Assembly: GCA_963817075.1 (NCBI GenBank)
Contig: CAWFMT010000002.1
Coordinates: 124,001-188,000, forward strand
DNA from: DASPKM01 sp963817075
Lineage (GTDB): Bacteria > Bacteroidota > Bacteroidia > Chitinophagales > Chitinophagaceae
Direction of reading: 5' to 3'
Length of the DNA stretch: 64,000 nucleotides
The notes under the pieces are model-generated. The model worked only from the letters and a program-made list of their open reading frames with translations. It was not told where the DNA came from and made no database searches. Below, piece by piece: positions 45,761-52,774 of this stretch. The stretch's first letter is position 1; the number at the start of each line of letters is the position of its first letter. A program made the translations under genes and the position numbers.

Positions 45761-45823
45761 TTAATGCAGCGTTCCCGGCTTGATTTCCTCGCCGCCACGC
45801 AGTATAACTATTGAATATTTCAT
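45761..45823 (-). CDS. 20-residue micro-ORF with perfect Shine-Dalgarno
   Basis: Encodes MKYSIVILRGGEEIKPGTLH. An AAGGAGGT sequence (45835-45828) stands 4 nt before the ATG, a perfect anti-16S match that is rare in Bacteroidota, where most genes lack such sites. A terminator follows at once, and the promoters C and D lie upstream. No family recognised. It could be a signal or precursor peptide acted on by the neighbouring E1, JAB or radical SAM enzymes, or a regulatory peptide; this is inference. Confidence 0.55.
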   Translation of the reverse strand: MKYSIVILRGGEEIKPGTLH

Positions 45824-45911
45824 AGTTACCTCCTTGTGCTACTATTGCTCATCCCTGTGTCGTAGCTTTACCAGCAGGGTTGTTAAGAAAATTAATTTCA
45901 TTTTCTACTTT

Positions 45912-45951
45912 TATATACTCCGAACATTCATTGATATTCGATAACTTTAAT
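45912..45951 (-). promoter_or_regulatory. Promoter D of the TCGAA family
   Basis: Minus strand: proximal TCGAA at 45941-45937, 19 bp, TATATA at 45917-45912 preceded by G. The distal repeat is degenerate (ATTAA). The expected start near 45905 lies 82 nt upstream of the micro-ORF start, making this its nearest promoter. A 19-codon frame beginning at 45901 would be almost leaderless. Confidence 0.7.
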
Positions 45952-45967
45952 TTTATTTACTTGTTTT

Positions 45968-46007
45968 AATATACCCGGCATTGTGAAAGAACTTCGATAC
46001 TTTTCGA
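45968..46007 (-). promoter_or_regulatory. Promoter C of the TCGAA family
   Basis: Minus strand: TCGAA at 46007-46003 and 45997-45993, 19 bp, TATATT at 45973-45968 preceded by G. It lies upstream of promoter D, pointing to the micro-ORF. A 17-codon frame (45981-45928) overlaps its -10 region and is unlikely to be expressed from it. Confidence 0.75.
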
Positions 46008-46058
46008 CAAACTGAGCTTTCTGCTTTTGCCTCTTTCCTTTGCTTGCTCCCTTTATTA

Positions 46059-46098
46059 TAAATACTCAAATCAGTAGCTCATTTTCGACACTCTTCGA
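46059..46098 (-). promoter_or_regulatory. Promoter B of the TCGAA family
   Basis: Minus strand: TCGAA at 46098-46094 and 46088-46084, 19 bp, TATTTA at 46064-46059 preceded by G. Downstream sequence up to promoter C is purine-rich and has no clear reading frame. Confidence 0.75.
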
Positions 46099-46133
46099 TA
46101 ATTGTCTAAGATTATTCCTATCGGCTTTAATCA

Positions 46134-46173
46134 TATATACCTCACAAGCAAATTTGTTTTCGATAGACTTCGA
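46134..46173 (-). promoter_or_regulatory. Promoter A of the TCGAA family
   Basis: Minus strand: TCGAA at 46173-46169 and 46163-46159, 19 bp, TATATA at 46139-46134 preceded by G. It is the most upstream copy of the tandem set. Confidence 0.75.
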
Positions 46174-46507
46174 GAACTTGTATTGATAAACGGCTTTTTA
46201 AATAGATATACCTGCGGAATGAAGTTATTTCTGCAATCTTCGGCAAACCGGGAAGTCGAGGCTATAGGTTTTTTTTGATTTTGTTGGTTGGCTTACGTTG
46301 CAGTCTCTATCGAAGGAAATGAACGAATTCGCTCGGAGTATGCTAGACACCTCCCTGCGCAACTCGATTAGTTCTACGTGTCTAAAAAATCGTATTTTTG
46401 AATTGGGATTTGCAGTTACTTAATGAAAGGCAGAGAGAGTGAGCTAATCGTTGAGTACAATTCTAAAAATGTTTGTACGAAGTTGATTTAGAAAGATATT
46501 AAAGGAT
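46174..46507. other. Right end of the element, no gene recognised
   Basis: About 330 bp between promoter A and attR. It has no credible reading frame. A 7-bp inverted repeat TAGACAC/GTGTCTA (46344-46350 and 46378-46384) could be an integrase arm site or chance. Confidence 0.4.
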
Positions 46508-46531
46508 GGGTTCGAGTCCCGTCCGGTCCGC
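46508..46531 (+). repeat. attR: right attachment site (24-bp direct repeat)
   Basis: Exact copy of 3361-3384, the T-arm and acceptor 3' strand of tRNA-Asp plus one base. There is no tRNA 5' part here, so it is only the duplicated target end. Confidence 0.95.
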
Positions 46532-46557
46532 AAATTGAAGATTTAATCTAAGTACGA

Positions 46558-46580
46558 CCCGCTATAATAGCGGGTTTTTA
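46558..46580. terminator. Original tRNA-Asp terminator, now beyond attR
   Basis: Perfect 7-bp stem CCCGCTA/TAGCGGG with a TAA loop, then TTTTTATTTTT on the plus strand. It lies 27 bp past attR, where the tRNA transcript ended before insertion. It also overlaps the end of the minus-strand regulator gene. Confidence 0.8.
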
Positions 46581-47474
46581 TTTTTGGTACCCAACTTCAA
46601 GCCTATATCCCTTCCCACGCACAACAACAATCTTAACATCAGGATCAACTTCCAATTTTTTCCTAAGTTTTGAAATAAACATATCCAGGCTGCGTCCAAC
46701 AATTACACCTTCATCTTCCCAGATCTCTTTTTGCAGCCTGCTTCTCTCTATAATCTCATTTGGGGATAATGCGAAAATGCGCAATACACGAGTTTCCGTT
46801 CCGGTCAGGTCTGTTGATTTTTCATTTGATATGAGCTTCCTGCTCTTGGCATCGAAGAGGACCGAGCCCAATGTAAACATACCGGTAGACTCACTCTCCG
46901 GCAACACCTTTTTCGCCCTACCAGATCTCAAAAAAACATAACCAAGAAATGCTAACAAGGGTAGACTGCCCAGCAGCAATCCATTTCTTGCTCTATTTGA
47001 TCCCGACTGTTTGAATTTAATGTTGATCAGGTAACATGCTCTTGGCTGCACTCTTCCTTTGCAGGCTATAATATCATTTTTTTGATCTCTGGAAATAGCA
47101 TATCCATAAGCCACGCTGGAGTTTCCACAGTTCACAACATTAACAATATAGTCGCGCGTGTGAGAGTCGTTGACCAACAAACGCCGGGTAGTATTCACCA
47201 ATGAGTCCGGGTGAAAAGTAAGATCATTCTCAAAGCTGATCTGGTATTCACTTTCGCCGATCTTTTTTAATGGCATCACGCGCGATGTCTTGTCACCCGA
47301 TTGAAGGAGTATTTCATCTCCGATCTTGCGAAGTAAAACTTCCCTTCTGGAAGTATCAAAATCGTCAATATCGTCCATAGTAAAGGACACAGAGATTACA
47401 GAGATAAAGAAGAGTAGTATCAATGCAACCAGGTACTTCCGTTTTCCGTAGTGGAGATTCCGCCTAAGATGCAT
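46578..47474 (-). CDS. Membrane-anchored OmpR-type winged-helix regulator
   Basis: 298 residues. An N-terminal hydrophobic segment (YLVALILLFFISVISVSFT) and a second one near residues 165-183 (LLLGSLPLLAFLGYVFL) bracket an extracytoplasmic domain. The C-terminal ~100 residues are a Trans_reg_C winged helix (LTGTETRVLRIFALSPNEII, SLDMFISKLRKKL, IVVVRGKGYRLEV). There is no receiver domain, so it signals directly across the membrane, like ToxR in reverse order. It is divergent from the secreted-protein genes at 47601-50596 and may regulate them. Confidence 0.85.
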   Translation of the reverse strand: MHLRRNLHYGKRKYLVALILLFFISVISVSFTMDDIDDFDTSRREVLLRKIGDEILLQSGDKTSRVMPLKKIGESEYQISFENDLTFHPDSLVNTTRRLLVNDSHTRDYIVNVVNCGNSSVAYGYAISRDQKNDIIACKGRVQPRACYLINIKFKQSGSNRARNGLLLGSLPLLAFLGYVFLRSGRAKKVLPESESTGMFTLGSVLFDAKSRKLISNEKSTDLTGTETRVLRIFALSPNEIIERSRLQKEIWEDEGVIVGRSLDMFISKLRKKLEVDPDVKIVVVRGKGYRLEVGYQK

Positions 47475-47600
47475 GATGTCAAGTTTTTATTTACAAAGTT
47501 TACATTCTTATTTACAATCGGAATGCATGTCTTGCATAGAAATGAACGTAATATCGATGGATCAATTTTGTGCAGCTATAACCAATCTTAAAAAATAATT

Positions 47601-47807
47601 ATGAAATACCCACAAGTATATGCACTGTTTTTAGTATCTGTTTATTACACTTGCTGTTCACAAAGTCTGATACTCGTCGCTAAAGATAGTATCAAGTCCG
47701 AAACTATAGAGGTATTAAAGGTTAATGCCAGGTCCGAAACCAACGCCATCGACATTTCCTTGGAGCTGAGATCATGTGTTCTACCCCCACCAGCTATTTT
47801 CCGTTAA
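47601..47807 (+). CDS. Small putative lipoprotein or remnant of a propeller gene
   Basis: 68 residues with a lipoprotein-like start (ALFLVSVYYTCCSQ). The first ~45 residues resemble the start of the propeller protein at 49514 (MKY..ALFLV...C.Q, then IKSET/IQSET). It ends in RSCVLPPPAIFR without the propeller. It may be a truncated duplicate or a true short lipoprotein. A gap of 37 bp separates it from the BNR gene. Confidence 0.5.
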   Translation: MKYPQVYALFLVSVYYTCCSQSLILVAKDSIKSETIEVLKVNARSETNAIDISLELRSCVLPPPAIFR

Positions 47808-47844
47808 TTATTAATTAGTATGGTTTACTCTAAATTTTAAAAAA

Positions 47845-48834
47845 ATGAAAAGACTATTTGTGTTTGTCCCTGCTATCCTCCTGGTATTATTTCTATTAAA
47901 TTCTTTTGTGGTAAAAGAAAAGGAAGCGGTAAAGAAAACAACCGAAGGGACTAAATCAGGGCCTGCAAACATCGTTTTTAAATCTACTGATGGCGGGCAA
48001 AGCTGGCAGGACATTAGCGAAGGACTGCCCGGAGATAAGCTGGAGGGTAGTCTCTTTGTAAATGAACGTGGGTTCTATTTACGTACCGGCAATTATATAT
48101 ATCACAGTAAACCAAACACTAAGGCGCCTTTTTGGGAGAAAGAGATTTTCCCTGACGACCATAGCAACATTGCCCCTGGTAAGTCCGGGATGTTTGCATA
48201 CGATTATCACCTGGGTCAGTTTAGACAAAAAATAAACGGATCGGGGGAATGGTCGCCTATATACAAGAATTTTCACCTGAAGGGGATAATCGACGTTTTT
48301 GAAACTGCGGGAGGCACTGTTTTCATCGTTTGCGACCGCGGCCGCGGCCTTTTTAGATCCACTGACAATGGAAAAAACTGGAAAGAAGTTACTCGCGGCG
48401 TATGGAAATTGGTAGAGTCAAATGGTGTGCTGATGGCGAACACCATCAACGGGATAATAAGATCGACCGATAATGGCGAAACTTGGGAGACTGTCATCAG
48501 TGAGGGCGGTATGGGCATCAATTTAGCACCCATCGATGGTGGATTCGCTGCTATCACTTTCAATAGAGAGTCGGAGACCAGGAGAGTGCGAACTTCCTAC
48601 GATGGTGGTAAAACCTGGCAGGCCATCGATGCCAATCTTCCACCGAGTATGACAATTTCCTCCATTATCCAGATGGGTGATTATTTCTTTTGTGGTCATC
48701 CCAACGGCATTTACCGATCAAGAGATAAGGGGAAAACATGGCAACTGTTACTTCCTTCTATTGATGGTAAGGTCTTCAATTTATCTGTTTCAGGTGATGT
48801 GATTTATGCCATACCGAGTGAAGGAGGATGTTGA
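47845..48834 (+). CDS. Secreted BNR/Asp-box repeat protein
   Basis: 329 residues. An N-terminal signal or anchor segment (LFVFVPAILLVLFLLNSFVV) is followed by at least five Asp-box repeats (STDGGQSWQD, STDNGKNWKE, STDNGETWET, SYDGGKTWQA, SRDKGKTWQL) forming a sialidase/sortilin-like beta-propeller. No catalytic residues of sialidases are evident. The protein ends in GGC, as does the next gene product. Probably co-transcribed with its neighbours. Confidence 0.85.
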   Translation: MKRLFVFVPAILLVLFLLNSFVVKEKEAVKKTTEGTKSGPANIVFKSTDGGQSWQDISEGLPGDKLEGSLFVNERGFYLRTGNYIYHSKPNTKAPFWEKEIFPDDHSNIAPGKSGMFAYDYHLGQFRQKINGSGEWSPIYKNFHLKGIIDVFETAGGTVFIVCDRGRGLFRSTDNGKNWKEVTRGVWKLVESNGVLMANTINGIIRSTDNGETWETVISEGGMGINLAPIDGGFAAITFNRESETRRVRTSYDGGKTWQAIDANLPPSMTISSIIQMGDYFFCGHPNGIYRSRDKGKTWQLLLPSIDGKVFNLSVSGDVIYAIPSEGGC

Positions 48835-48962
48835 AGCATCGACAAGCAACTTGGTTCTTCATAAGTAAACATGCCGTTAGCATAAGCAAAATGAAAGAAC
48901 TACCTTAAACGGATCTGATTTATGAGCAGATATTTCCTATGGTAATTAAACCTACAAAAAAT

Positions 48963-49502
48963 ATGAAAAAAGGTATTTATGCGCTGATCTTACTGCTGGT
49001 TGTGGTAAGCGGATTAGTATTTGCTAATCGCGAAGTCAAAAAAGAAACTCCTAAAAAATCAATCCCGGAGCCAATCTCTGCTGCTGAAAGGGAAGCCGCA
49101 ATGAAACAATGGTACACTACCCCTGGTGGTATAGCGTACAAAAAATGGGAAGCGTCTCCCGCAGGTAAAAAAGTGTATGCCGCTGAAGCTAAAATAAGGA
49201 AGCAGCTTACAGATTCTTCCAATATGGAGGCTGTTGTAACCTCTCTTTCTCTTCCGCCAGGTTCACGATTAGGTTTCGGTGTGATGGCCAGGATTAATGG
49301 TGAGGATTATATTGTAAATTTTGATGCGGTAAAGTCTCAACTTGATCAATTGCGTAGCATGAAAGTTGACGACAAAATAATTATAAGAAGCCGTCATGTA
49401 TCGCATGCGCCCAAGTACGCATATCCAATAATATCGGGCGACTATATAGAACGAGATAGTAAAGTAATTTTTAAACGTATCCCCCGCAAAGGCGGTTGCT
49501 GA
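48963..49502 (+). CDS. Secreted hypothetical protein ending in GGC
   Basis: 179 residues from ATG 48963 (MKKGIYALILLLVVVSGLVF, signal peptide). A frame start at 48939 adds eight residues and is less likely. The body has a charged helix (ISAAEREAAMKQWYTTPGGI) and a beta-rich half (MARINGEDYIVNFDAV, DKIIIRSRHVSH). The C-terminus KRIPRKGGC resembles the PSEGGC end of the upstream protein. No family recognised. Confidence 0.65.
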   Translation: MKKGIYALILLLVVVSGLVFANREVKKETPKKSIPEPISAAEREAAMKQWYTTPGGIAYKKWEASPAGKKVYAAEAKIRKQLTDSSNMEAVVTSLSLPPGSRLGFGVMARINGEDYIVNFDAVKSQLDQLRSMKVDDKIIIRSRHVSHAPKYAYPIISGDYIERDSKVIFKRIPRKGGC

Positions 49503-49513
49503 GTAAATAAATT

Positions 49514-50596
49514 ATGAAATACAGGCACCTAAATGCTTTGTTCCTGGTGTTTGTTTTTCTCACCTCCTGTGGACAAAATCAAACATACGCACCCCCGGAT
49601 ATTATCCAGTCCGAAACCAAAGACTCAGTCAGTTCCTATGGGCCTACTAGTATGATTCGGAATGTAAAGCAAGCCCGAAACGGAGACATTTTGATTGCAT
49701 CCTACACAGGCGTGTGGCGATATGATGCCCGCCTGAATGACGGATCCGGCCAGGGAAAATTGTTCACTAATATAACAAGTGCAATAAGCTCGCCCAGCTT
49801 CTGGGATGTCCTGGAAGATAGAAAAGGAAATCTTTGGTTCGCTTCCAAAGATTCAGGTGTTTATTATTACAATGCCCGACTGAATGACGGAGTCAGGCAG
49901 GACAAGTCTTTTCAACATTTTACAACAAGGGATGGACTTGCCAACAATAGGGTTGTAAAAATTTATGAAGATAAAGCCGGTAATATTTGGTTCGCCACTG
50001 GAGGTGGAGCAAGCCGATACGACGCCCGCCTGAATGACTCAGTTGGGCAGGGGAAGTCGTTTCAAAATTTTACAACTAAAGAAGGACTTTCCAATAATGA
50101 TCTTACTACTATCATGGAAGACAAAACCGGGAAATTATGGTTTGGCACAAGGGGTGAGGCCTGTTTTTATGATGGTAAAACATTTACCGTTTTAAAAAAC
50201 AAGGATGGTAAAGCGTTTAAAAACGTTTGGTCAATAATCGAAGATAAAAAAGGAAGTATTTGGTTCGGTGACGTTGACGGTCTTTGGCGCTATGACGGCA
50301 GAACCTTTAATAAGGTCTCGCATAAAGGTGCTTACGCTATAATCGAAGATAAAAAAGGAAACATCTGGACAACTGGTGAAGTTAATCCGCAGGTCTGGGC
50401 ACTTTCACGTTATGATGCAAAGTCCTTGTACAGTAAAACGCCTACAGTGACCGAAATTATGTCAGGACCACCAGCTTTTTTGGGACTCTTGGAAGCTGAC
50501 AATGGAAGTATTTGGTTTGGCTCTTTTGGTGGTGGCGTGTATCGTTATGATGGAAAGAACATCACGGACTTTAAAAGTAAAGAGGGTCAGAAATAA
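49514..50596 (+). CDS. Lipoprotein with two-component-type beta-propeller repeats
   Basis: 360 residues. Lipoprotein signal (FLVFVFLTSCGQ) and at least six propeller blades with the motif EDxxGxxWF (LEDRKGNLWFASKDSGVY, YEDKAGNIWFATGGGAS, MEDKTGKLWFGTRGEA, IEDKKGSIWFGDVDGL). This is the sensor propeller of hybrid two-component systems, without kinase parts. It is 11 bp after the previous gene, so they share an operon. Confidence 0.88.
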   Translation: MKYRHLNALFLVFVFLTSCGQNQTYAPPDIIQSETKDSVSSYGPTSMIRNVKQARNGDILIASYTGVWRYDARLNDGSGQGKLFTNITSAISSPSFWDVLEDRKGNLWFASKDSGVYYYNARLNDGVRQDKSFQHFTTRDGLANNRVVKIYEDKAGNIWFATGGGASRYDARLNDSVGQGKSFQNFTTKEGLSNNDLTTIMEDKTGKLWFGTRGEACFYDGKTFTVLKNKDGKAFKNVWSIIEDKKGSIWFGDVDGLWRYDGRTFNKVSHKGAYAIIEDKKGNIWTTGEVNPQVWALSRYDAKSLYSKTPTVTEIMSGPPAFLGLLEADNGSIWFGSFGGGVYRYDGKNITDFKSKEGQK

Positions 50597-50929
50597 TGTG
50601 TATCGCTGATATTGAAATCATCGTCAATTATTATTAATCATATCATTTCTGTAGTATTGGTTATGTGAAAATTTTTTTGAAACAGATTAATGATCGATTT
50701 CTACACCGGTATTGATGAGCTCTTCAGATTATGGTTACCGTATATGAGAATTTAACCGCCAGGAAACAAAGGCGCAAGGTTACGCGAGGCTCTTTGCGAT
50801 ACTTGGCGTCCTGGCGTCTTTGCGGTTAAATCTTAATTAACTGAAAATAAAAAACCTCTTCGCTGTTGTCATTACCAAATGAATGTTGAGGATAAGGAAA
50901 TTATTATTGTCAATTGATAGGAATTGCCA
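50597..50929. other. Intergenic region between convergent genes
   Basis: 333 bp without a gene. It contains one copy of the host intergenic inverted repeat (50751-50829, TTTAACCGC...GCGGTTAAA). Confidence 0.6.
50751..50829. repeat. Host intergenic repeat, copy 1
   Basis: Begins TTTAACCGC and ends GCGGTTAAA, forming terminal inverted repeats around GC-rich sequence (AAGGCGCAAGGTTACGCGAG). Related copies or half-copies are at 52516-52561, 53181-53470, 54649-54744, 56159-56218 and about 63412-63446, all in intergenic positions. Confidence 0.7.
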
Positions 50930-52072
50930 TCACTTCTTCGTCCCCGGATTAAAAGTCCTCCAACTATGCCAAAACTCCTGGTAAGCAGGTAACGCCTTCA
51001 ATGAAAAAGATGTGTCAATGCCTTTGCCATCAATTCTGAAATGATGGGGATTAAGAATCAATGTATCGTTGGCCAAAGTAAATATTGAATTGTCTTCTGG
51101 TCTTTCAAATACAAAGAAACTTTTATCATCCTTCGCCAGCACAAGCAGCACAGGAGTATTCTCCATCTTATCATGAATGATACGTTCAGCTTTTAATTTG
51201 TTCCAGTCATAGGCTTTTCTATCCTTGCCTGCTTTTACACCAATCACCCAGGATTTGTCATTCCAGGAAAGACTATCAGTGCCTGTCAGTTTGCTTTTAC
51301 TTTTGCCACTTTCATACTTCATCGTGGTATCATACGAATCCAGGAATGCGGGATCTGCTTGCATGATTAGGGAGTTCGGATTTAAACTAAGCCATTGTGA
51401 TAATGATGTTTGTGTACTGAGTACTTCAGGTAATTGTTGTCCTTTTAATGTTCCTGTGATGGCTTCACCGTTCACCTGTCTCCACCAGCTCTTAGTAGTT
51501 GCATCTTCAAACATCGCATTAAAATGATCCATACCTACCAGCCTGAATTTTTCAGGTTTACCATTTACTACCGGTTCAAAAACACGGCCCGTTCTGCATA
51601 CAGTACAATAAGTGACAATCATCGGCTTTCCACCAATAGTATCCTGCACCTGGTGATGGTATCCTAAAAACCTTATCGGGTACGCTTTTGCTTCTCCATT
51701 ATTAACTACTCCAATGACTAATCTCTCTGAATCCACTTTATTCTCGGCAGCGGTTACTAACAACAATTTCTGAGGTTGATAGAACATATGATCGGCTGCC
51801 ATTTTAAAATTGGCCATATAGATTACAGCAGCTACTATAGCAATTGGAACAATTAAAAACCATTTCCTCCTTCTATGCCAGTTAGATCGGAATAATCCAA
51901 CAAGGATCATTAGCCCAAATAACACCCGGAATCCCCATCGCCATTGATGAAGAAAATACGCGACATCAATACTATTCATTTCCTGGCTGCCAGGCATGGG
52001 CATGATGAAATAGACATTCGCTATTTCAAATAAAAACAAACCGATAAGGCCAAACCAGAAAAGTTTTTTCAT
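50930..52072 (-). CDS. DUF3179-domain membrane protein
   Basis: 380 residues. Three hydrophobic segments at the N-terminus (LFWFGLIGLFLFEIANVYF, FGLMILVGLF, WFLIVPIAIVAAVIYM) are followed by the DUF3179 domain with its signature VTYCTVCRTGRVF near residue 158 and FRLVGMDHFNAMFEDATTKS. The CxxC pair suggests metal or redox chemistry; the function is unknown. Confidence 0.88.
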   Translation of the reverse strand: MKKLFWFGLIGLFLFEIANVYFIMPMPGSQEMNSIDVAYFLHQWRWGFRVLFGLMILVGLFRSNWHRRRKWFLIVPIAIVAAVIYMANFKMAADHMFYQPQKLLLVTAAENKVDSERLVIGVVNNGEAKAYPIRFLGYHHQVQDTIGGKPMIVTYCTVCRTGRVFEPVVNGKPEKFRLVGMDHFNAMFEDATTKSWWRQVNGEAITGTLKGQQLPEVLSTQTSLSQWLSLNPNSLIMQADPAFLDSYDTTMKYESGKSKSKLTGTDSLSWNDKSWVIGVKAGKDRKAYDWNKLKAERIIHDKMENTPVLLVLAKDDKSFFVFERPEDNSIFTLANDTLILNPHHFRIDGKGIDTSFSLKALPAYQEFWHSWRTFNPGTKK

Positions 52073-52114
52073 GTCACTTTATTTTGAATGCAAATCAAAT
52101 TTGCTCTAAAAGAA

Positions 52115-52495
52115 TTAATTATTTTGAGAGAATACAAGAATGTATCCATTACAATCCTTAATCGCAAATTCCTTCGCACCATAGGGCATGGTATGGATTT
52201 CTTTGATGACTGAAACCTTTGAACTTATTTTTTCGAAAAGATCTTCTACACTATCGACATGTATATAAAGAGTCAAACTTGCTGCAGTTTCACTATGTGT
52301 AATCTCAGGATATTCTTCCTTGATACTTTCAGTCTGCTGGAACATGAAACTTACGTTCCCATTTTTTACCATCGCCCAGATTAGTTTTCCAGTGTCTGGA
52401 ACCGTGGCGATGGGGGTGAAGCCTAGAACATTCGTGTAATAATCGAGGGTGGCGTTTACGTCTTCTACCATTAAGTTCGGAGATAGATCTTTCAT
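52115..52495 (-). CDS. VOC (glyoxalase-like) protein
   Basis: 126 residues: LSPNLMVEDVNATLDYYTNV, LGFTPIATVPDTG, and MPYGAKEFAIKDCNGYILVF at the end. Typical two-module VOC fold of small-molecule-binding proteins. It resembles the protein at 2050-2433 in size and type but is not a close copy. Confidence 0.88.
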   Translation of the reverse strand: MKDLSPNLMVEDVNATLDYYTNVLGFTPIATVPDTGKLIWAMVKNGNVSFMFQQTESIKEEYPEITHSETAASLTLYIHVDSVEDLFEKISSKVSVIKEIHTMPYGAKEFAIKDCNGYILVFSQNN

Positions 52496-52515
52496 GATTT
52501 TGTTTTTTAGAAAAA

Positions 52516-52561
52516 TTTAACCGCCAAGTCGCCCCTTCGACTTCGCTCAGGACTCGCAAAG
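52516..52561. repeat. Host intergenic repeat, half-copy
   Basis: TTTAACCGCC followed by CCTTCGACTTCGCTCAGGAC and CTCGCAAAG. The same core recurs at 53181-53227 and, with small changes, 54649-54744 and 56159-56218. Confidence 0.65.
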
Positions 52562-52620
52562 TAACACAAGGGTATTTGTGAAACCTTATTCTTCCTTCTT
52601 GCCTCTATGAATAATAATAC

Positions 52621-52774
52621 TAACACATAGACACATAGAAAACCTAAAGAAGTCACATAGAAGTATTCTAAGTCTTAAGTTTTCGACCTGGTAGCTCTCG
52701 AACTCTTTCAACCTCCGGAGCCTTGGCGAAGGAGGTCGAACTTTCAAACATTCAAACAATCAAACATTCAAACC
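52621..52774. repeat. Direct repeat of about 150 bp, copy 1
   Basis: Near-identical to 53283-53437: both begin TAACACATAGACACA, contain CCTAAAGAAGTCACATAGAA and ACCTCCGGAGCCTTGGCGAA and end in runs of TCAAACATTCAAAC. The two copies flank the four-helix membrane protein gene 52760-53167; this copy overlaps its last codons. Confidence 0.8.

Larger units (their letters stand above)
3361..46531. mobile_element. Integrative element in tRNA-Asp, decayed ICE carrying defence and signalling cargo
   Basis: Bounded by identical 24-bp repeats (3361-3384 and 46508-46531), with a tyrosine integrase just inside the tRNA end. It contains Bacteroidetes conjugative-transposon genes (MobC/TraG-type coupling protein, relaxase, radC, DUF932, SSB, TraM, TraN, DUF3945-like, HTH), most of them frameshifted or truncated, so self-transfer is improbable. 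The cargo includes a HigBA pair, a DruA/NurA/HerA/PDDEXK set, a GmrSD/helicase/DarT/macrodomain operon and a radical SAM/ABC/signalling/E1-JAB double operon. The repeat-to-repeat unit is about 43.15 kb. Confidence 0.93.

Noticed and set aside
45721..45823. Micro-ORF plus terminator as an attenuator of the leftward operon
   Set aside because: A full TCGAA-class promoter (45664-45703) lies between the terminator and the operon, so the operon has its own start downstream of the terminator.
45761..45823. Microcin C-type MccA peptide
   Set aside because: The peptide ends in His and not Asn, and the ThiF-like gene is paired with JAB and not with the mcc genes; kept only as a precedent.
45928..46134. 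Further short frames between promoters A-D (22, 19 and 17 codons)
   Set aside because: Their start codons overlap promoter boxes or lie within a few bases of the predicted starts, and none has a ribosome-binding site.
46344..46384. Inverted repeat TAGACAC/GTGTCTA as a terminator
   Set aside because: The loop is 27 nt and no T-tract follows the stem in either direction that would serve a known gene.
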